Origin: Auanema rhodensis
Lineage: Eukaryota > Nematoda > Chromadorea > Rhabditida > Rhabditidae
Direction: 5' to 3'
Length of the DNA stretch: 64,000 bases
Assembly (NCBI GenBank): GCA_964057225.1
Contig: OZ059895.1
Location: 2,790,001 to 2,854,000 of the forward strand
Positions 9,712 through 23,117 of this stretch are shown one piece after another. Position 1 is the first letter of the stretch. The number at the start of each line of letters is the position of its first letter. The translations under genes were made by a program, and so were the position numbers. The notes beneath the pieces were generated by a model. It saw only the letters and a list, made by a program, of their open reading frames with translations. It was not told the DNA's origin and did no database searches.

Positions 9712-11053
9712 CGGTTTTTTTTCAACTTTCACTCAGTTTGTTTTCTTAACTTTGATTAAGAACCTTGAGTTTTGTACACCCATAAATTATACGCAGCACA
9801 GGTTACCCTTAAATAATGAACTGACCGACTAATCAGACATGGATCTTTCCTAGTTCTGTTGCTTGAATGGATGTTTTCCTACGTAGGCTAGTAAAACATG
9901 CCCTTCAAAGCATCAGAACATGTGATCACATTCCAATTTTTTTGTATCTATCTTGTAAAGATAGTAATATATCATATGTTGAACACTATGTTGGAAAGAT
10001 TTTAATTCAGATTTTTTCAACTTTTATTCAGTTTCTTTTTCAAACTTTGATTAAGAACTTTGATTTTCGTACACCCATAAATTATACGCAGCACAGGTTA
10101 CCCTTAAATAATGAACTGACCGACTAATCAGACATGGATCTTTCAAAGTTCTGTTGCTTGAACGGATGTTTTCCTACGTAGGCTAGTAAAACATGCCCTT
10201 CAAAGCATCAGAACATGTGATCACATTCCAATATTTTTGTATCTATCTTGTAAAGATAGTAATATATCATATGTTGAACACTATGTTGGAAAGATTTTAA
10301 ATCAGATTTTCTCAACTTTCACTCAGTTTGTTTTCTTAACTTTGATTAAGAATCTTGTTGTTCGTACACCCATAAAATATACGCAGCACAGGTTACCCTT
10401 AAATAATGAACTGACCGACTAATCAGACATGGATCTTTCAAAGTTCTGTTGCTTGAACGGATGTTTTCCTACGTAGGCTAGTAAAACATGCCCTTCAAAG
10501 CATCAGAACATGTGATCAAATTCCAATTTTTTTGTATCTATCTTGTAAAGATAGTAATATATCATATGTTGAACACTATGTTGGAAAAATTTTCATTCAG
10601 ATTTTTTAATTTTTATTCAGTTTGTTTTTTAAACTTTGATTAAGAACTTTGATTTTTGTTTACCCATAAATTATACGCAGCACAGGTTACCCTTAAATAA
10701 TGAACTGACCGACTAATCAGACATGGATCTTTCCTAGTTCTGTTGCTTGAATGGATGTTTTCCTACGTAGGCTAGTAAAACATGCCCTTCAAAGCATCAG
10801 AACATGTGATCACATTCCAATATTTTTGTATCTATCTTGTAAAGATAGTAATATATCATATGTTGAACACTATGTTGGAAAGATTTTAATTCAGATTTTT
10901 TCAACTTTTATTCAGTTTCTTTTTCAAACTTTGATTAAGAACTTTGATTTTCGTACACCCATAAATTATACGCAGCACAGGTTACCCTTAATTAATGAAC
11001 TGACCGACTAATCAGACATGGATCTTTCCAAGTTCTGTTGCTTGAACGGATGT
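8990..11053 (+). repeat. 2064-bp HOR, copy 1 (7 units)
   Basis: Unit starts are 8990, 9285, 9579, 9875, 10170, 10465 and 10759. Lengths are 295, 294, 296, 295, 295, 294 and 295. Private marks repeat exactly 2064 bp on: attcggtt (9713 and 11777), ttcaaag after unit 9875, and the aaatcagattttctc tail in unit 10170. The first units also belong to the 3937-bp HOR, so this duplication captured the end of that block. Confidence 0.92.
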
Positions 11054-13117
11054 TTTCCTACGTAGGCTAGTAAAACATGCCCTTCAAAGCATCAGAACAT
11101 GTGATCACATTCCAATATTTTTGTATCTATCTTGTAAAGATAGTAATATATCATATGTTGAACACTATGTTGGAAAGATTTTAATTCAGATTTTTTCAAC
11201 TTTCACTCAGTTTGTTTTCTAAACTTTGATTGAGAACCTTGTTGTTTGTACACCCATAAAATATACGCAGCACAGGTTACCCTTAAATAATGAACTGACC
11301 GACTAATCAGACATGGATCTTTTCTAGTTCTGTTGCTTGAATGGATGTTTTCCTACGTAGGCTAGTAAAACATGCCCTTCAAAGCATCAGAACATGTGAT
11401 CACATTCCAATTTTTTTGTATCTATCTTGTAAAGATAGTAATATATCATATGTTGAACACTATGTTGGAAAGATTTTAATTCAGATTTTCGAACTTTTAT
11501 TCAGTTTGTTTTTTAAACTTTGATTAAGAACTTTGATTTTTGTACACCCATAAATTATACGCAGCACAGGTTACCCTTAATTAATGAACTGACCGACTAA
11601 TCAGACATGGATCTTTCCAAGTTCTGTTGCTTGAACGGATGTTTTCCTACGAAGGCTAGTAAAACATGCCCTTCAAAGCATCAGAACATGTGATCACATT
11701 CCAATATTTTTGTATCTATCTTGTAAAGATAGTAATATATCATATGTTGAACACTATGTTGGAAAGATTTTAATTCGGTTTTTTTTCAACTTTCACTCAG
11801 TTTGTTTTCTTAACTTTGATTAAGAACCTTGAGTTTTGTACACCCATAAATTATACGCAGCACAGGTTACCCTTAAATAATGAACTGACCGACTAATCAG
11901 ACATGGATCTTTCCTAGTTCTGTTGCTTGAATGGATGTTTTCCTACGTAGGCTAGTAAAACATGCCCTTCAAAGCATCAGAACATGTGATCACATTCCAA
12001 TTTTTTTGTATCTATCTTGTAAAGATAGTAATATATCATATGTTGAACACTATGTTGGAAAGATTTTAATTCAGATTTTTTCAACTTTTATTCAGTTTCT
12101 TTTTCAAACTTTGATTAAGAACTTTGATTTTCGTACACCCATAAATTATACGCAGCACAGGTTACCCTTAAATAATGAACTGACCGACTAATCAGACATG
12201 GATCTTTCAAAGTTCTGTTGCTTGAACGGATGTTTTCCTACGTAGGCTAGTAAAACATGCCCTTCAAAGCATCAGAACATGTGATCACATTCCAATATTT
12301 TTGTATCTATCTTGTAAAGATAGTAATATATCATATGTTGAACACTATGTTGGAAAGATTTTAAATCAGATTTTCTCAACTTTCACTCAGTTTGTTTTCT
12401 TAACTTTGATTAAGAATCTTGTTGTTCGTACACCCATAAAATATACGCAGCACAGGTTACCCTTAAATAATGAACTGACCGACTAATCAGACATGGATCT
12501 TTCAAAGTTCTGTTGCTTGAACGGATGTTTTCCTACGTAGGCTAGTAAAACATGCCCTTCAAAGCATCAGAACATGTGATCAAATTCCAATTTTTTTGTA
12601 TCTATCTTGTAAAGATAGTAATATATCATATGTTGAACACTATGTTGGAAAAATTTTCATTCAGATTTTTTAATTTTTATTCAGTTTGTTTTTTAAACTT
12701 TGATTAAGAACTTTGATTTTTGTTTACCCATAAATTATACGCAGCACAGGTTACCCTTAAATAATGAACTGACCGACTAATCAGACATGGATCTTTCCTA
12801 GTTCTGTTGCTTGAATGGATGTTTTCCTACGTAGGCTAGTAAAACATGCCCTTCAAAGCATCAGAACATGTGATCACATTCCAATATTTTTGTATCTATC
12901 TTGTAAAGATAGTAATATATCATATGTTGAACACTATGTTGGAAAGATTTTAATTCAGATTTTTTCAACTTTTATTCAGTTTCTTTTTCAAACTTTGATT
13001 AAGAACTTTGATTTTCGTACACCCATAAATTATACGCAGCACAGGTTACCCTTAATTAATGAACTGACCGACTAATCAGACATGGATCTTTCCAAGTTCT
13101 GTTGCTTGAACGGATGT
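11054..13117 (+). repeat. 2064-bp HOR, copy 2 (7 units)
   Basis: Unit starts are 11054, 11349, 11643, 11939, 12234, 12529 and 12823. The order and lengths are the same as in copy 1. The copy junction lies just before 11054: the sequence upstream reads ttccaag..aacgg, while the matching place before 8990 reads ttcctag..aatgg. A third start follows at 13118 and diverges at about 13247, where aaatcag replaces aattcag. Confidence 0.92.
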
Positions 13118-14295
13118 TTTCCTACGTAGGCTAGTAAAACATGCCCTTCAAAGCATCAGAACATGTGATCACATTCCAATATTTTTGTATCTATCTTGTA
13201 AAGATAGTAATATATCATATGTTGAACACTATGTTGGAAAGATTTTAAATCAGATTTTCTCAACTTTCACTCAGTTTGTTTTCTTAACTTTGATTAAGAA
13301 TCTTGTTGTTCGTACACCCATAAAATATACGCAGCACAGGTTACCCTTAAATAATGAACTGACCGACTAATCAGACATGGATCTTTCAAAGTTCTGTTGC
13401 TTGAACGGATGTTTTCCTACGTAGGCTAGTAAAACATGCCCTTCAAAGCATCAGAACATGTGATCAAATTCCAATTTTTTTGTATCTATCTCGTAAAGAT
13501 AGTAATATATCATATGTTGAACACTATGTTGGAAAAATTTTCATTCAGATTTTTTAATTTTTATTCAGTTTGTTTTTTAAACTTTGATTAAGAACTTTGA
13601 TTTTTGTTTACCCATAAATTATACGCAGCACAGGTTACCCTTAAATAATGAACTGACCGACTAATCAGACATGGATCTTTCCAAGTTCTGTTGCTTGAAC
13701 GGATGTTTTCCTACGTAGGCTAGTAAAACATGCCCTTCAAAGCATCAGAACATGTGATCACATTCCAATTTTTTTGTATCTATCTTGTAAAGATAGTAAT
13801 ATATCATATGTTGAACACTATGTTGGAAAGATTTTAATTCAGATTTTTTCAACTTTCACTCAGTTTGTTTTCTAAACTTTGATTAAGAACCTTGTTGTTT
13901 GTACACCCATAAAATATACGCAGCACAGGTTACCCTTAAATAATGAACTGACCGACTAATCAGACATGGATCTTTCCTAGTTCTGTTGCTTGAATGGATG
14001 TTTTCCTACGTAGGCTAGTAAAACATGCCTTTCAAAGCATCAGAACATGTGATCAAATTCCAATTTTTTTGTATCTATCTTGTAAAGATAGTAATATATC
14101 ATATGTTGAACACTATGTTGGAAAGATTTTCGTTCAGATTTTTTAATTTTTATTCAGTTTGTTTTTTAAACTTTGATTAAGAACTTTGATTTTTGTACAC
14201 CCATAAATTATACGCAGCACAGGTTACCCTTAAATAATGAACTGACCGACTAATCAGACATGGATCTTTCCTAGTTCTGTTGCTTGAATGGATGT

Positions 14296-15640
14296 TTTCC
14301 TACGTAGGCTAGTAAAACATGCCCTTCAAAGCATCAGAACATGTGATCACATTCCAATATTTTTGTATCTATCTTGTAAAGATAGTAATATATCATATGT
14401 TGAACACTATGTTGGAAAGATTTTAATTCAGATTTTTTCAACTTTCACTCAGTTTGTTTTCTAAACTTTGATTGAGAACCTTGTTGTTTGTACACCCATA
14501 AAATATACGCAGCACAGGTTACCCTTAAATAATGAACTGACCGACTAATCAGACATGGATCTTTCCTAGTTCTGTTGCTTGAATGGATGTTTTCCTACGT
14601 AGGCTAGTAAAACATGCCCTTCAAAGCATCAGAACATGTGATCACATTCCAATTTTTTTGTATCTATCTTGTAAAGATAGTAATATATCATATGTTGAAC
14701 ACTATGTTGGAAAGATTTTAATTCAGATCCATAAAATATACGCAGCACAGGTTACCCTTAAATAATGAACTGACCGACTAATCAGACATGGATCTTTCCT
14801 AGTTCTGTTGCTTGAATGGATGTTTTCCTACGTAGGCTAGTAAAACATGCCCTTCAAAGCATCAGAACATGTGATCACATTCCAATATTTTTGTATCTAT
14901 CTTGTAAAGATAGTAATATATCATATGTTGAACACTATGTTGGAAAGATTTTAATTCAGATTTTTTCAACTTTCACTCAGTTTGTTTTCTAAACTTTGAT
15001 TGAGAACCTTGTTGTTTGTACACCCATAAAATATACGCAGCACAGGTTACCCTTAAATAATGAACTGACCGACTAATCAGACATGGATCTTTCCTAGTTC
15101 TGTTGCTTGAATGGATGTTTTCCTACGTAGGCTAGTAAAACATGCCCTTCAAAGCATCAGAACATGTGATCACATTCCAATTTTTTTGTATCTATCTTGT
15201 AAAGATAGTAATATATCATATGTTGAACACTATGTTGGAAAGATTTTAATTCAGATTTTCGAACTTTTATTCAGTTTGTTTTTTAAACTTTGATTAAGAA
15301 CTTTGATTTTTGTACACCCATAAATTATACGCAGCACAGGTTACCCTTAATTAATGAACTGACCGACTAATCAGACATGGATCTTTCCAAGTTCTGTTGC
15401 TTGAACGGATGTTTTCCTACGAAGGCTAGTAAAACATGCCCTTCAAAGCATCAGAACATGTGATCACATTCCAATTTTTTTGTATCTATCTTGTAAAGAT
15501 AGTAATATATCATATGTTGAACACTATGTTGGAAAAATTTTCATTCAGATTTTTTAATTTTTATTCAGTTTGTTTTTTAAACTTTGATTAAGAACTTTGA
15601 TTTTTGTTTACCCATAAATTATACGCAGCACAGGTTACCC
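14296..15640 (+). repeat. Module E-del-E-A-B, copy 1
   Basis: The module holds a unit with gagaacc tail (14296), a 233-bp unit (14591), another gagaacc unit (14824), an A unit (15119) and an acgaagg unit with ggaaaaattttcattc (15413). It recurs 4233 bp later at 18529. The match ends near 15640, where aattaatg..ttccaag replaces aaataatg..ttcctag. Confidence 0.85.
14591..14823 (+). repeat. 233-bp deletion unit
   Basis: Flanked on both sides by gagaacc units (14296, 14824). It is preceded by aatgg, while the units at 883 and 2294 are preceded by aacgg. Confidence 0.95.
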
Positions 15641-16589
15641 TTAATTAATGAACTGACCGACTAATCAGACATGGATCTTTCCAAGTTCTGTTGCTTGAAC
15701 GGATGTTTTCCTACGTAGGCTAGTAAAACATGCCCTTCAAAGCATCAGAACATGTGATCACATTCCAATTTTTTTGTATCTATCTTGTAAAGATAGTAAT
15801 ATATCATATGTTGAACACTATGTTGGAAAAATTTTCATTCAGATTTTCTAATTTTTATTCAGTTTGTTTTTTAAACTTTGATTAAGAACTTTGATTTTTG
15901 TTTACCCATAAATTATACGCAGCACAGGTTACCCTTAAATAATGAACTGACCGACTAATCAGACATGGATCTTTCCAAGTTCTGTTGCTTGAACGGATGT
16001 TTTCCTACGTAGGCTAGTAAAACATGCCCTTCAAAGCATCAGAACATGTGATCACATTCCAATTTTTTTGTATCTATCTTGTAAAGATAGTAATATATCA
16101 TATGTTGAACACTATGTTGGAAAGATTTTAATTCAGATTTTTTCAACTTTCACTCAGTTTGTTTTCTAAACTTTGATTAAGAACCTTGTTGTTTGTACAC
16201 CCATAAAATATACGCAGCACAGGTTACCCTTAAATAATGAACTGACCGACTAATCAGACATGGATCTTTCCTAGTTCTGTTGCTTGAATGGATGTTTTCC
16301 TACGTAGGCTAGTAAAACATGCCTTTCAAAGCATCAGAACATGTGATCAAATTCCAATTTTTTTGTATCTATCTTGTAAAGATAGTAATATATCATATGT
16401 TGAACACTATGTTGGAAAGATTTTCGTTCAGATTTTTTAATTTTTATTCAGTTTGTTTTTTAAACTTTGATTAAGAACTTTGATTTTTGTACACCCATAA
16501 ATTATACGCAGCACAGGTTACCCTTAAATAATGAACTGACCGACTAATCAGACATGGATCTTTCCAAGTTCTGTTGCTTGAACGGATGT

Positions 16590-16822
16590 TTTCCTACGTA
16601 GGCTAGTAAAACATGCCCTTCAAAGAATCAGAACATGTGATCACATTCCAATTTTTTTGTATCTATCTTGTAAAGATAGTAATATATCATATGTTGAACA
16701 CTATGTTGGAAAGATTTTAATTCAGATCCATAAAATATACGCAGCACAGGTTACCCTTAAATAATGAACTGACCGACTAATCAGACATGGATCTTTCCTA
16801 GTTCTGTTGCTTGAATGGATGT
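16590..16822 (+). repeat. 233-bp deletion unit
   Basis: Carries a private 'caaagaatcag' (C-to-A near 16626). Confidence 0.95.
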
Positions 16823-17117
16823 TTTCCTACGTAGGCTAGTAAAACATGCCCTTCAAAGCATCAGAACATGTGATCACATTCCAATATTTTTGTATCTATC
16901 TTGTAAAGATAGTAATATATCATATGTTGAACACTATGTTGGAAAGATTTTAATTCAGATTTTTTCAACTTTCACTCAGTTTGTTTTCTAAACTTTGATT
17001 GAGAACCTTGTTGTTTGTACACCCATAAAATATACGCAGCACAGGTTACCCTTAAATAATGAACTGACCGACTAATCAGACATGGATCTTTCCTAGTTCT
17101 GTTGCTTGAATGGATGT

Positions 17118-18295
17118 TTTCCTACGTAGGCTAGTAAAACATGCCCTTCAAAGCATCAGAACATGTGATCACATTCCAATATTTTTGTATCTATCTTGTA
17201 AAGATAGTAATATATCATATGTTGAACACTATGTTGGAAAGGTTTTAAATCAGATTTTCTCAACTTTCACTCAGTTTGTTTTCTTAACTTTGATTAAGAA
17301 TCTTGTTGTTCGTACACCCATAAAATATACGTAGCACAGGTTACCCTTAAATAATGAACTGACCGACTAATCAGACATGGATCTTTCAAAGTTCTGTTGC
17401 TTGAACGGATGTTTTCCTACGTAGGCTAGTAAAACATGCCCTTCAAAGCATCAGAACATGTGATCAAATTCCAATTTTTTTGTATCTATCTTGTAAAGAT
17501 AGTAATATATCATATGTTGAACACTATGTTGGAAAAATTTTCATTCAGATTTTTTAATTTTTATTCAGTTTGTTTTTTAAACTTTGATTAAGAACTTTGA
17601 TTTTTGTTTACCCATAAATTATACGCAGCACAGGTTACCCTTAAATAATGAACTGACCGACTAATCAGACATGGATCTTTCCAAGTTCTGTTGCTTGAAC
17701 GGATGTTTTCCTACGTAGGCTAGTAAAACATGCCCTTCAAAGCATCAGAACATGTGATCACATTCCAATTTTTTTGTATCTATCTTGTAAAGATAGTAAT
17801 ATATCATATGTTGAACACTATGTTGGAAAGATTTTAATTCAGATTTTTTCAACTTTCACTCAGTTTGTTTTCTAAACTTTGATTAAGAACCTTGTTGTTT
17901 GTACACCCATAAAATATACGCAGCACAGGTTACCCTTAAATAATGAACTGACCGACTAATCAGACATGGATCTTTCCTAGTTCTGTTGCTTGAATGGATG
18001 TTTTCCTACGTAGGCTAGTAAAACATGCCTTTCAAAGCATCAGAACATGTGATCAAATTCCAATTTTTTTGTATCTATCTTGTAAAGATAGTAATATATC
18101 ATATGTTGAACACTATGTTGGAAAGATTTTCGTTCAGATTTTTTAATTTTTATTCAGTTTGTTTTTTAAACTTTGATTAAGAACTTTGATTTTTGTACAC
18201 CCATAAATTATACGCAGCACAGGTTACCCTTAAATAATGAACTGACCGACTAATCAGACATGGATCTTTCCAAGTTCTGTTGCTTGAACGGATGT
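17118..18295 (+). repeat. Module with private tacgtagc mark, copy 1
   Basis: Units 17118, 17413, 17707 and 18002 form the module. The C-to-T change giving 'atacgtagcacagg' is at 17332 and is also found at 20449 (+3117) and 24215 (+3766 from that). Unit 17118 has the aaatcagattttctc tail and a private ggttttaaat. Confidence 0.85.
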
Positions 18296-18528
18296 TTTCC
18301 TACGTAGGCTAGTAAAACATGCCCTTCAAAGCATCAGAACATGTGATCACATTCCAATTTTTTTGTATCTATCTTGTAAAGATAGTAATATATCATATGT
18401 TGAACACTATGTTGGAAAGATTTTAATTCAGATCCATAAAATATACGCAGCACAGGTTACCCTTAAATAATGAACTGACCGACTAATCAGACATGGATCT
18501 TTCCTAGTTCTGTTGCTTGAATGGATGT
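18296..18528 (+). repeat. 233-bp deletion unit
   Basis: Follows a ttttcgttc unit (18002), as at 883. Confidence 0.95.
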
Positions 18529-19873
18529 TTTCCTACGTAGGCTAGTAAAACATGCCCTTCAAAGCATCAGAACATGTGATCACATTCCAATATTTTTGTA
18601 TCTATCTTGTAAAGATAGTAATATATCATATGTTGAACACTATGTTGGAAAGATTTTAATTCAGATTTTTTCAACTTTCACTCAGTTTGTTTTCTAAACT
18701 TTGATTGAGAACCTTGTTGTTTGTACACCCATAAAATATACGCAGCACAGGTTACCCTTAAATAATGAACTGACCGACTAATCAGACATGGATCTTTCCT
18801 AGTTCTGTTGCTTGAATGGATGTTTTCCTACGTAGGCTAGTAAAACATGCCCTTCAAAGCATCAGAACATGTGATCACATTCCAATTTTTTTGTATCTAT
18901 CTTGTAAAGATAGTAATATATCATATGTTGAACACTATGTTGGAAAGATTTTAATTCAGATCCATAAAATATACGCAGCACAGGTTACCCTTAAATAATG
19001 AACTGACCGACTAATCAGACATGGATCTTTCCTAGTTCTGTTGCTTGAATGGATGTTTTCCTACGTAGGCTAGTAAAACATGCCCTTCAAAGCATCAGAA
19101 CATGTGATCACATTCCAATATTTTTGTATCTATCTTGTAAAGATAGTAATATATCATATGTTGAACACTATGTTGGAAAGATTTTAATTCAGATTTTTTC
19201 AACTTTCACTCAGTTTGTTTTCTAAACTTTGATTGAGAACCTTGTTGTTTGTACACCCATAAAATATACGCAGCACAGGTTACCCTTAAATAATGAACTG
19301 ACCGACTAATCAGACATGGATCTTTCCTAGTTCTGTTGCTTGAATGGATGTTTTCCTACGTAGGCTAGTAAAACATGCCCTTCAAAGCATCAGAACATGT
19401 GATCACATTTCAATTTTTTTGTATCTATCTTGTAAAGATAGTAATATATCATATGTTGAACACTATGTTGGAAAGATTTTAATTCAGATTTTCGAACTTT
19501 TATTCAGTTTGTTTTTTAAACTTTGATTAAGAACTTTGATTTTTGTACACCCATAAATTATACGCAGCACAGGTTACCCTTAATTAATGAACTGACCGAC
19601 TAATCAGACATGGATCTTTCCAAGTTCTGTTGCTTGAACGGATGTTTTCCTACGAAGGCTAGTAAAACATGCCCTTCAAAGCATCAGAACATGTGATCAC
19701 ATTCCAATTTTTTTGTATCTATCTTGTAAAGATAGTAATATATCATATGTTGAACACTATGTTGGAAAAATTTTCATTCAGATTTTTTAATTTTTATTCA
19801 GTTTGTTTTTTAAACTTTGATTAAGAACTTTGATTTTTGTTTACCCATAAATTATACGCAGCACAGGTTACCC
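18529..19873 (+). repeat. Module E-del-E-A-B, copy 2
   Basis: Units 18529, 18824 (233 bp), 19057, 19352 and 19646 repeat the order of copy 1. Unit 19352 has a private cacatttcaa (C-to-T), which is absent from copies 1 and 3. The 19352+19646 pair is the same pair that is later amplified as a 588-bp repeat. Confidence 0.85.
18824..19056 (+). repeat. 233-bp deletion unit
   Basis: Only one unit separates it from 18296. It is equivalent to 14591 in module copy 2. Confidence 0.95.
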
Positions 19874-20234
19874 TTAAATAATGAACTGACCGACTAATCA
19901 GACATGGATCTTTCCTAGTTCTGTTGCTTGAATGGATGTTTTCCTACGTAGGCTAGTAAAACATGCCCTTCAAAGCATCAGAACATGTGATCACATTCCA
20001 ACATTTTTGTATCTATCTTGTAAAGATAGTAATATATCATATGTTGAACACTATGTTGGAAAGATTTTAATTCAGATTTTTTCAACTTTTATTCAGTTTC
20101 TTTTTCAAACTTTGATTAAGAACTTTGATTTTCGTACACCCATAAATTATACGCAGCACAGGTTACCCTTAATTAATGAACTGACCGACTAATCAGACAT
20201 GGATCTTTCCAAGTTCTGTTGCTTGAACGGATGT

Positions 20235-21240
20235 TTTCCTACGTAGGCTAGTAAAACATGCCCTTCAAAGCATCAGAACATGTGATCACATTCCAATATT
20301 TTTGTATCTATCTTGTAAAGATAGTAATATATCATATGTTGAACACTATGTTGGAAAGATTTTAAATCAGATTTTCTCAACTTTCACTCAGTTTGTTTTC
20401 TTAACTTTGATTAAGAATCTTGTTGTTCGTACACCCATAAAATATACGTAGCACAGGTTACCCTTAAATAATGAACTGACCGACTAATCAGACATGGATC
20501 TTTCAAAGTTCTGTTGCTTGAACGGATGTTTTCCTACGTAGGCTAGTAAAACATGCCCTTCAAAGCATCAGAACATGTGATCAAATTCCAATTTTTTTGT
20601 ATCTATCTTGTAAAGATAGTAATATATCATATGTTGAACACTATGTTGGAAAAATTTTCATTCAGATTTTTTAATTTTTATTCAGTTTGTTTTTTAAACT
20701 TTGATTAAGAACTTTGATTTTTGTTTACCCATAAATTATACGCAGCACAGGTTACCCTTAAATAATGAACTGACCGACTAATCAGACATGGATCTTTCCA
20801 AGTTCTGTTGCTTGAACGGATGTTTTCCTACGTAGGCTAGTAAAACATGCCCTTCAAAGCATCAGAACATGTGATCACATTCCAATTTTTTTGTATCTAT
20901 CTTGTAAAGATAGTAATATATCATATGTTGAACACTATGTTGGAAAGATTTTAATTCAGATTTTTTCAACTTTCACTCAGTTTGTTTTCTAAACTTTGAT
21001 TAAGAACCTTGTTGTTTGTACACCCATAAAATATACGCAGCACAGGTTACCCTTAAATAATGAACTGACCGACTAATCAGACATGGATCTTTCCTAGTTC
21101 TGTTGCTTGAATGGATGTTTTCCTACGTAGGCTAGTAAAACATGCCTTTCAAAGCATCAGAACATGTGATCAAATTCCAATTTTTTTGTATCTATCTTGT
21201 AAAGATAGTAATATATCATATGTTGAACACTATGTTGGAA
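20235..21240 (+). repeat. Module with private tacgtagc mark, copy 2
   Basis: Units 20235, 20530, 20824 and the front of 21119 repeat the 17118 module at +3117. The upstream unit 19940 also matches 23706 at +3766, except that it reads aacattttt at about 20001 where 23706 reads aatattttt. The match ends in the hybrid unit 21119. Confidence 0.85.
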
Positions 21241-21413
21241 AGATTTTAATTCAGATTTTTTCAACTTTCACTCAGTTTGTTTTCTAAACTTTGATTGAGA
21301 ACCTTGTTGTTTGTACACCCATAAAATATACGCAGCACAGGTTACCCTTAAATAATGAACTGACCGACTAATCAGACATGGATCTTTCCTAGTTCTGTTG
21401 CTTGAATGGATGT
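21119..21413 (+). repeat. Hybrid full-length unit (front of one type, back of another)
   Basis: The front has gcctttc, atcaaatt and aattttttt, as in the ttttcgttc units (24885, 18002). The back has ttttaattcag, tttcactcag and gagaacc, as in 14296 or 18529. The switch falls between about 21189 and 21246, where the two types are identical. It joins the tacgtagc module to the E-del-E-A-B module. Confidence 0.88.
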
Positions 21414-21646
21414 TTTCCTACGTAGGCTAGTAAAACATGCCCTTCAAAGCATCAGAACATGTGATCACATTCCAATTTTTTTGTATCTATCTTGTAAAGA
21501 TAGTAATATATCATATGTTGAACACTATGTTGGAAAGATTTTAATTCAGATCCATAAAATATACGCAGCACAGGTTACCCTTAAATAATGAACTGACCGA
21601 CTAATCAGACATGGATCTTTCCTAGTTCTGTTGCTTGAATGGATGT
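21414..21646 (+). repeat. 233-bp deletion unit
   Basis: Module copy 3. It follows the hybrid unit 21119. Confidence 0.95.
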
Positions 21647-21941
21647 TTTCCTACGTAGGCTAGTAAAACATGCCCTTCAAAGCATCAGAACATGTGATCA
21701 CATTCCAATATTTTTGTATCTATCTTGTAAAGATAGTAATATATCATATGTTGAACACTATGTTGGAAAGATTTTAATTCAGATTTTTTCAACTTTCACT
21801 CAGTTTGTTTTCTAAACTTTGATTGAGAACCTTGTTGTTTGTACACCCATAAAATATACGCAGCACAGGTTACCCTTAAATAATGAACTGACCGACTAAT
21901 CAGACATGGATCTTTCCTAGTTCTGTTGCTTGAATGGATGT

Positions 21942-22529
21942 TTTCCTACGTAGGCTAGTAAAACATGCCCTTCAAAGCATCAGAACATGTGATCACATTC
22001 CAATTTTTTTGTATCTATCTTGTAAAGATAGTAATATATCATATGTTGAACACTATGTTGGAAAGATTTTAATTCAGATTTTCGAACTTTTATTCAGTTT
22101 GTTTTTTAAACTTTGATTAAGAACTTTGATTTTTGTACACCCATAAATTATACGCAGCACAGGTTACCCTTAATTAATGAACTGACCGACTAATCAGACA
22201 TGGATCTTTCCAAGTTCTGTTGCTTGAACGGATGTTTTCCTACGAAGGCTAGTAAAACATACCCTTCAAAGCATCAGAACATGTGATCACATTCCAATTT
22301 TTTTGTATCTATCTTGTAAAGATAGTAATATATCATATGTTGAACACTATGTTGGAAAAATTTTCATTCAGATTTTTTAATTTTTATTCAGTTTGTTTTT
22401 TAAACTTTGATTAAGAACTTTGATTTTTGTTTACCCATAAATTATACGCAGCACAGGTTACCCTTAAATAATGAACTGACCGACTAATCAGACATGGATC
22501 TTTCCTAGTTCTGTTGCTTGAATGGATGT
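21942..22529 (+). repeat. 588-bp two-unit repeat, copy 1
   Basis: Units 21942 (A type) and 22236 (acgaagg, ggaaaaattttcattc) form the pair. The second unit carries the private change 'aaaacatacccttc' (G-to-A at 22261), which is not in the otherwise similar pair at 19352-19939. Confidence 0.93.
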
Positions 22530-23117
22530 TTTCCTACGTAGGCTAGTAAAACATGCCCTTCAAAGCATCAGAACATGTGATCACATTCCAATTTTTTTGT
22601 ATCTATCTTGTAAAGATAGTAATATATCATATGTTGAACACTATGTTGGAAAGATTTTAATTCAGATTTTCGAACTTTTATTCAGTTTGTTTTTTAAACT
22701 TTGATTAAGAACTTTGATTTTTGTACACCCATAAATTATACGCAGCACAGGTTACCCTTAATTAATGAACTGACCGACTAATCAGACATGGATCTTTCCA
22801 AGTTCTGTTGCTTGAACGGATGTTTTCCTACGAAGGCTAGTAAAACATACCCTTCAAAGCATCAGAACATGTGATCACATTCCAATTTTTTTGTATCTAT
22901 CTTGTAAAGATAGTAATATATCATATGTTGAACACTATGTTGGAAAAATTTTCATTCAGATTTTTTAATTTTTATTCAGTTTGTTTTTTAAACTTTGATT
23001 AAGAACTTTGATTTTTGTTTACCCATAAATTATACGCAGCACAGGTTACCCTTAAATAATGAACTGACCGACTAATCAGACATGGATCTTTCCTAGTTCT
23101 GTTGCTTGAATGGATGT
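22530..23117 (+). repeat. 588-bp two-unit repeat, copy 2
   Basis: Units 22530 and 22824. The private A is at 22849, exactly 588 bp after the one in copy 1. Confidence 0.93.

Larger units (their letters stand above)
21250..22529 (+). repeat. Module E-del-E-A-B, copy 3, with hybrid first unit
   Basis: From the back half of unit 21119 through 21414 (233 bp), 21647, 21942 and 22236, the order matches copies 1 and 2, with a spacing of 2590 bp from copy 2. The first unit has a front half of another type, so the module was joined by a crossover inside that unit. The last two units lead straight into the 588-bp amplification. Confidence 0.83.
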
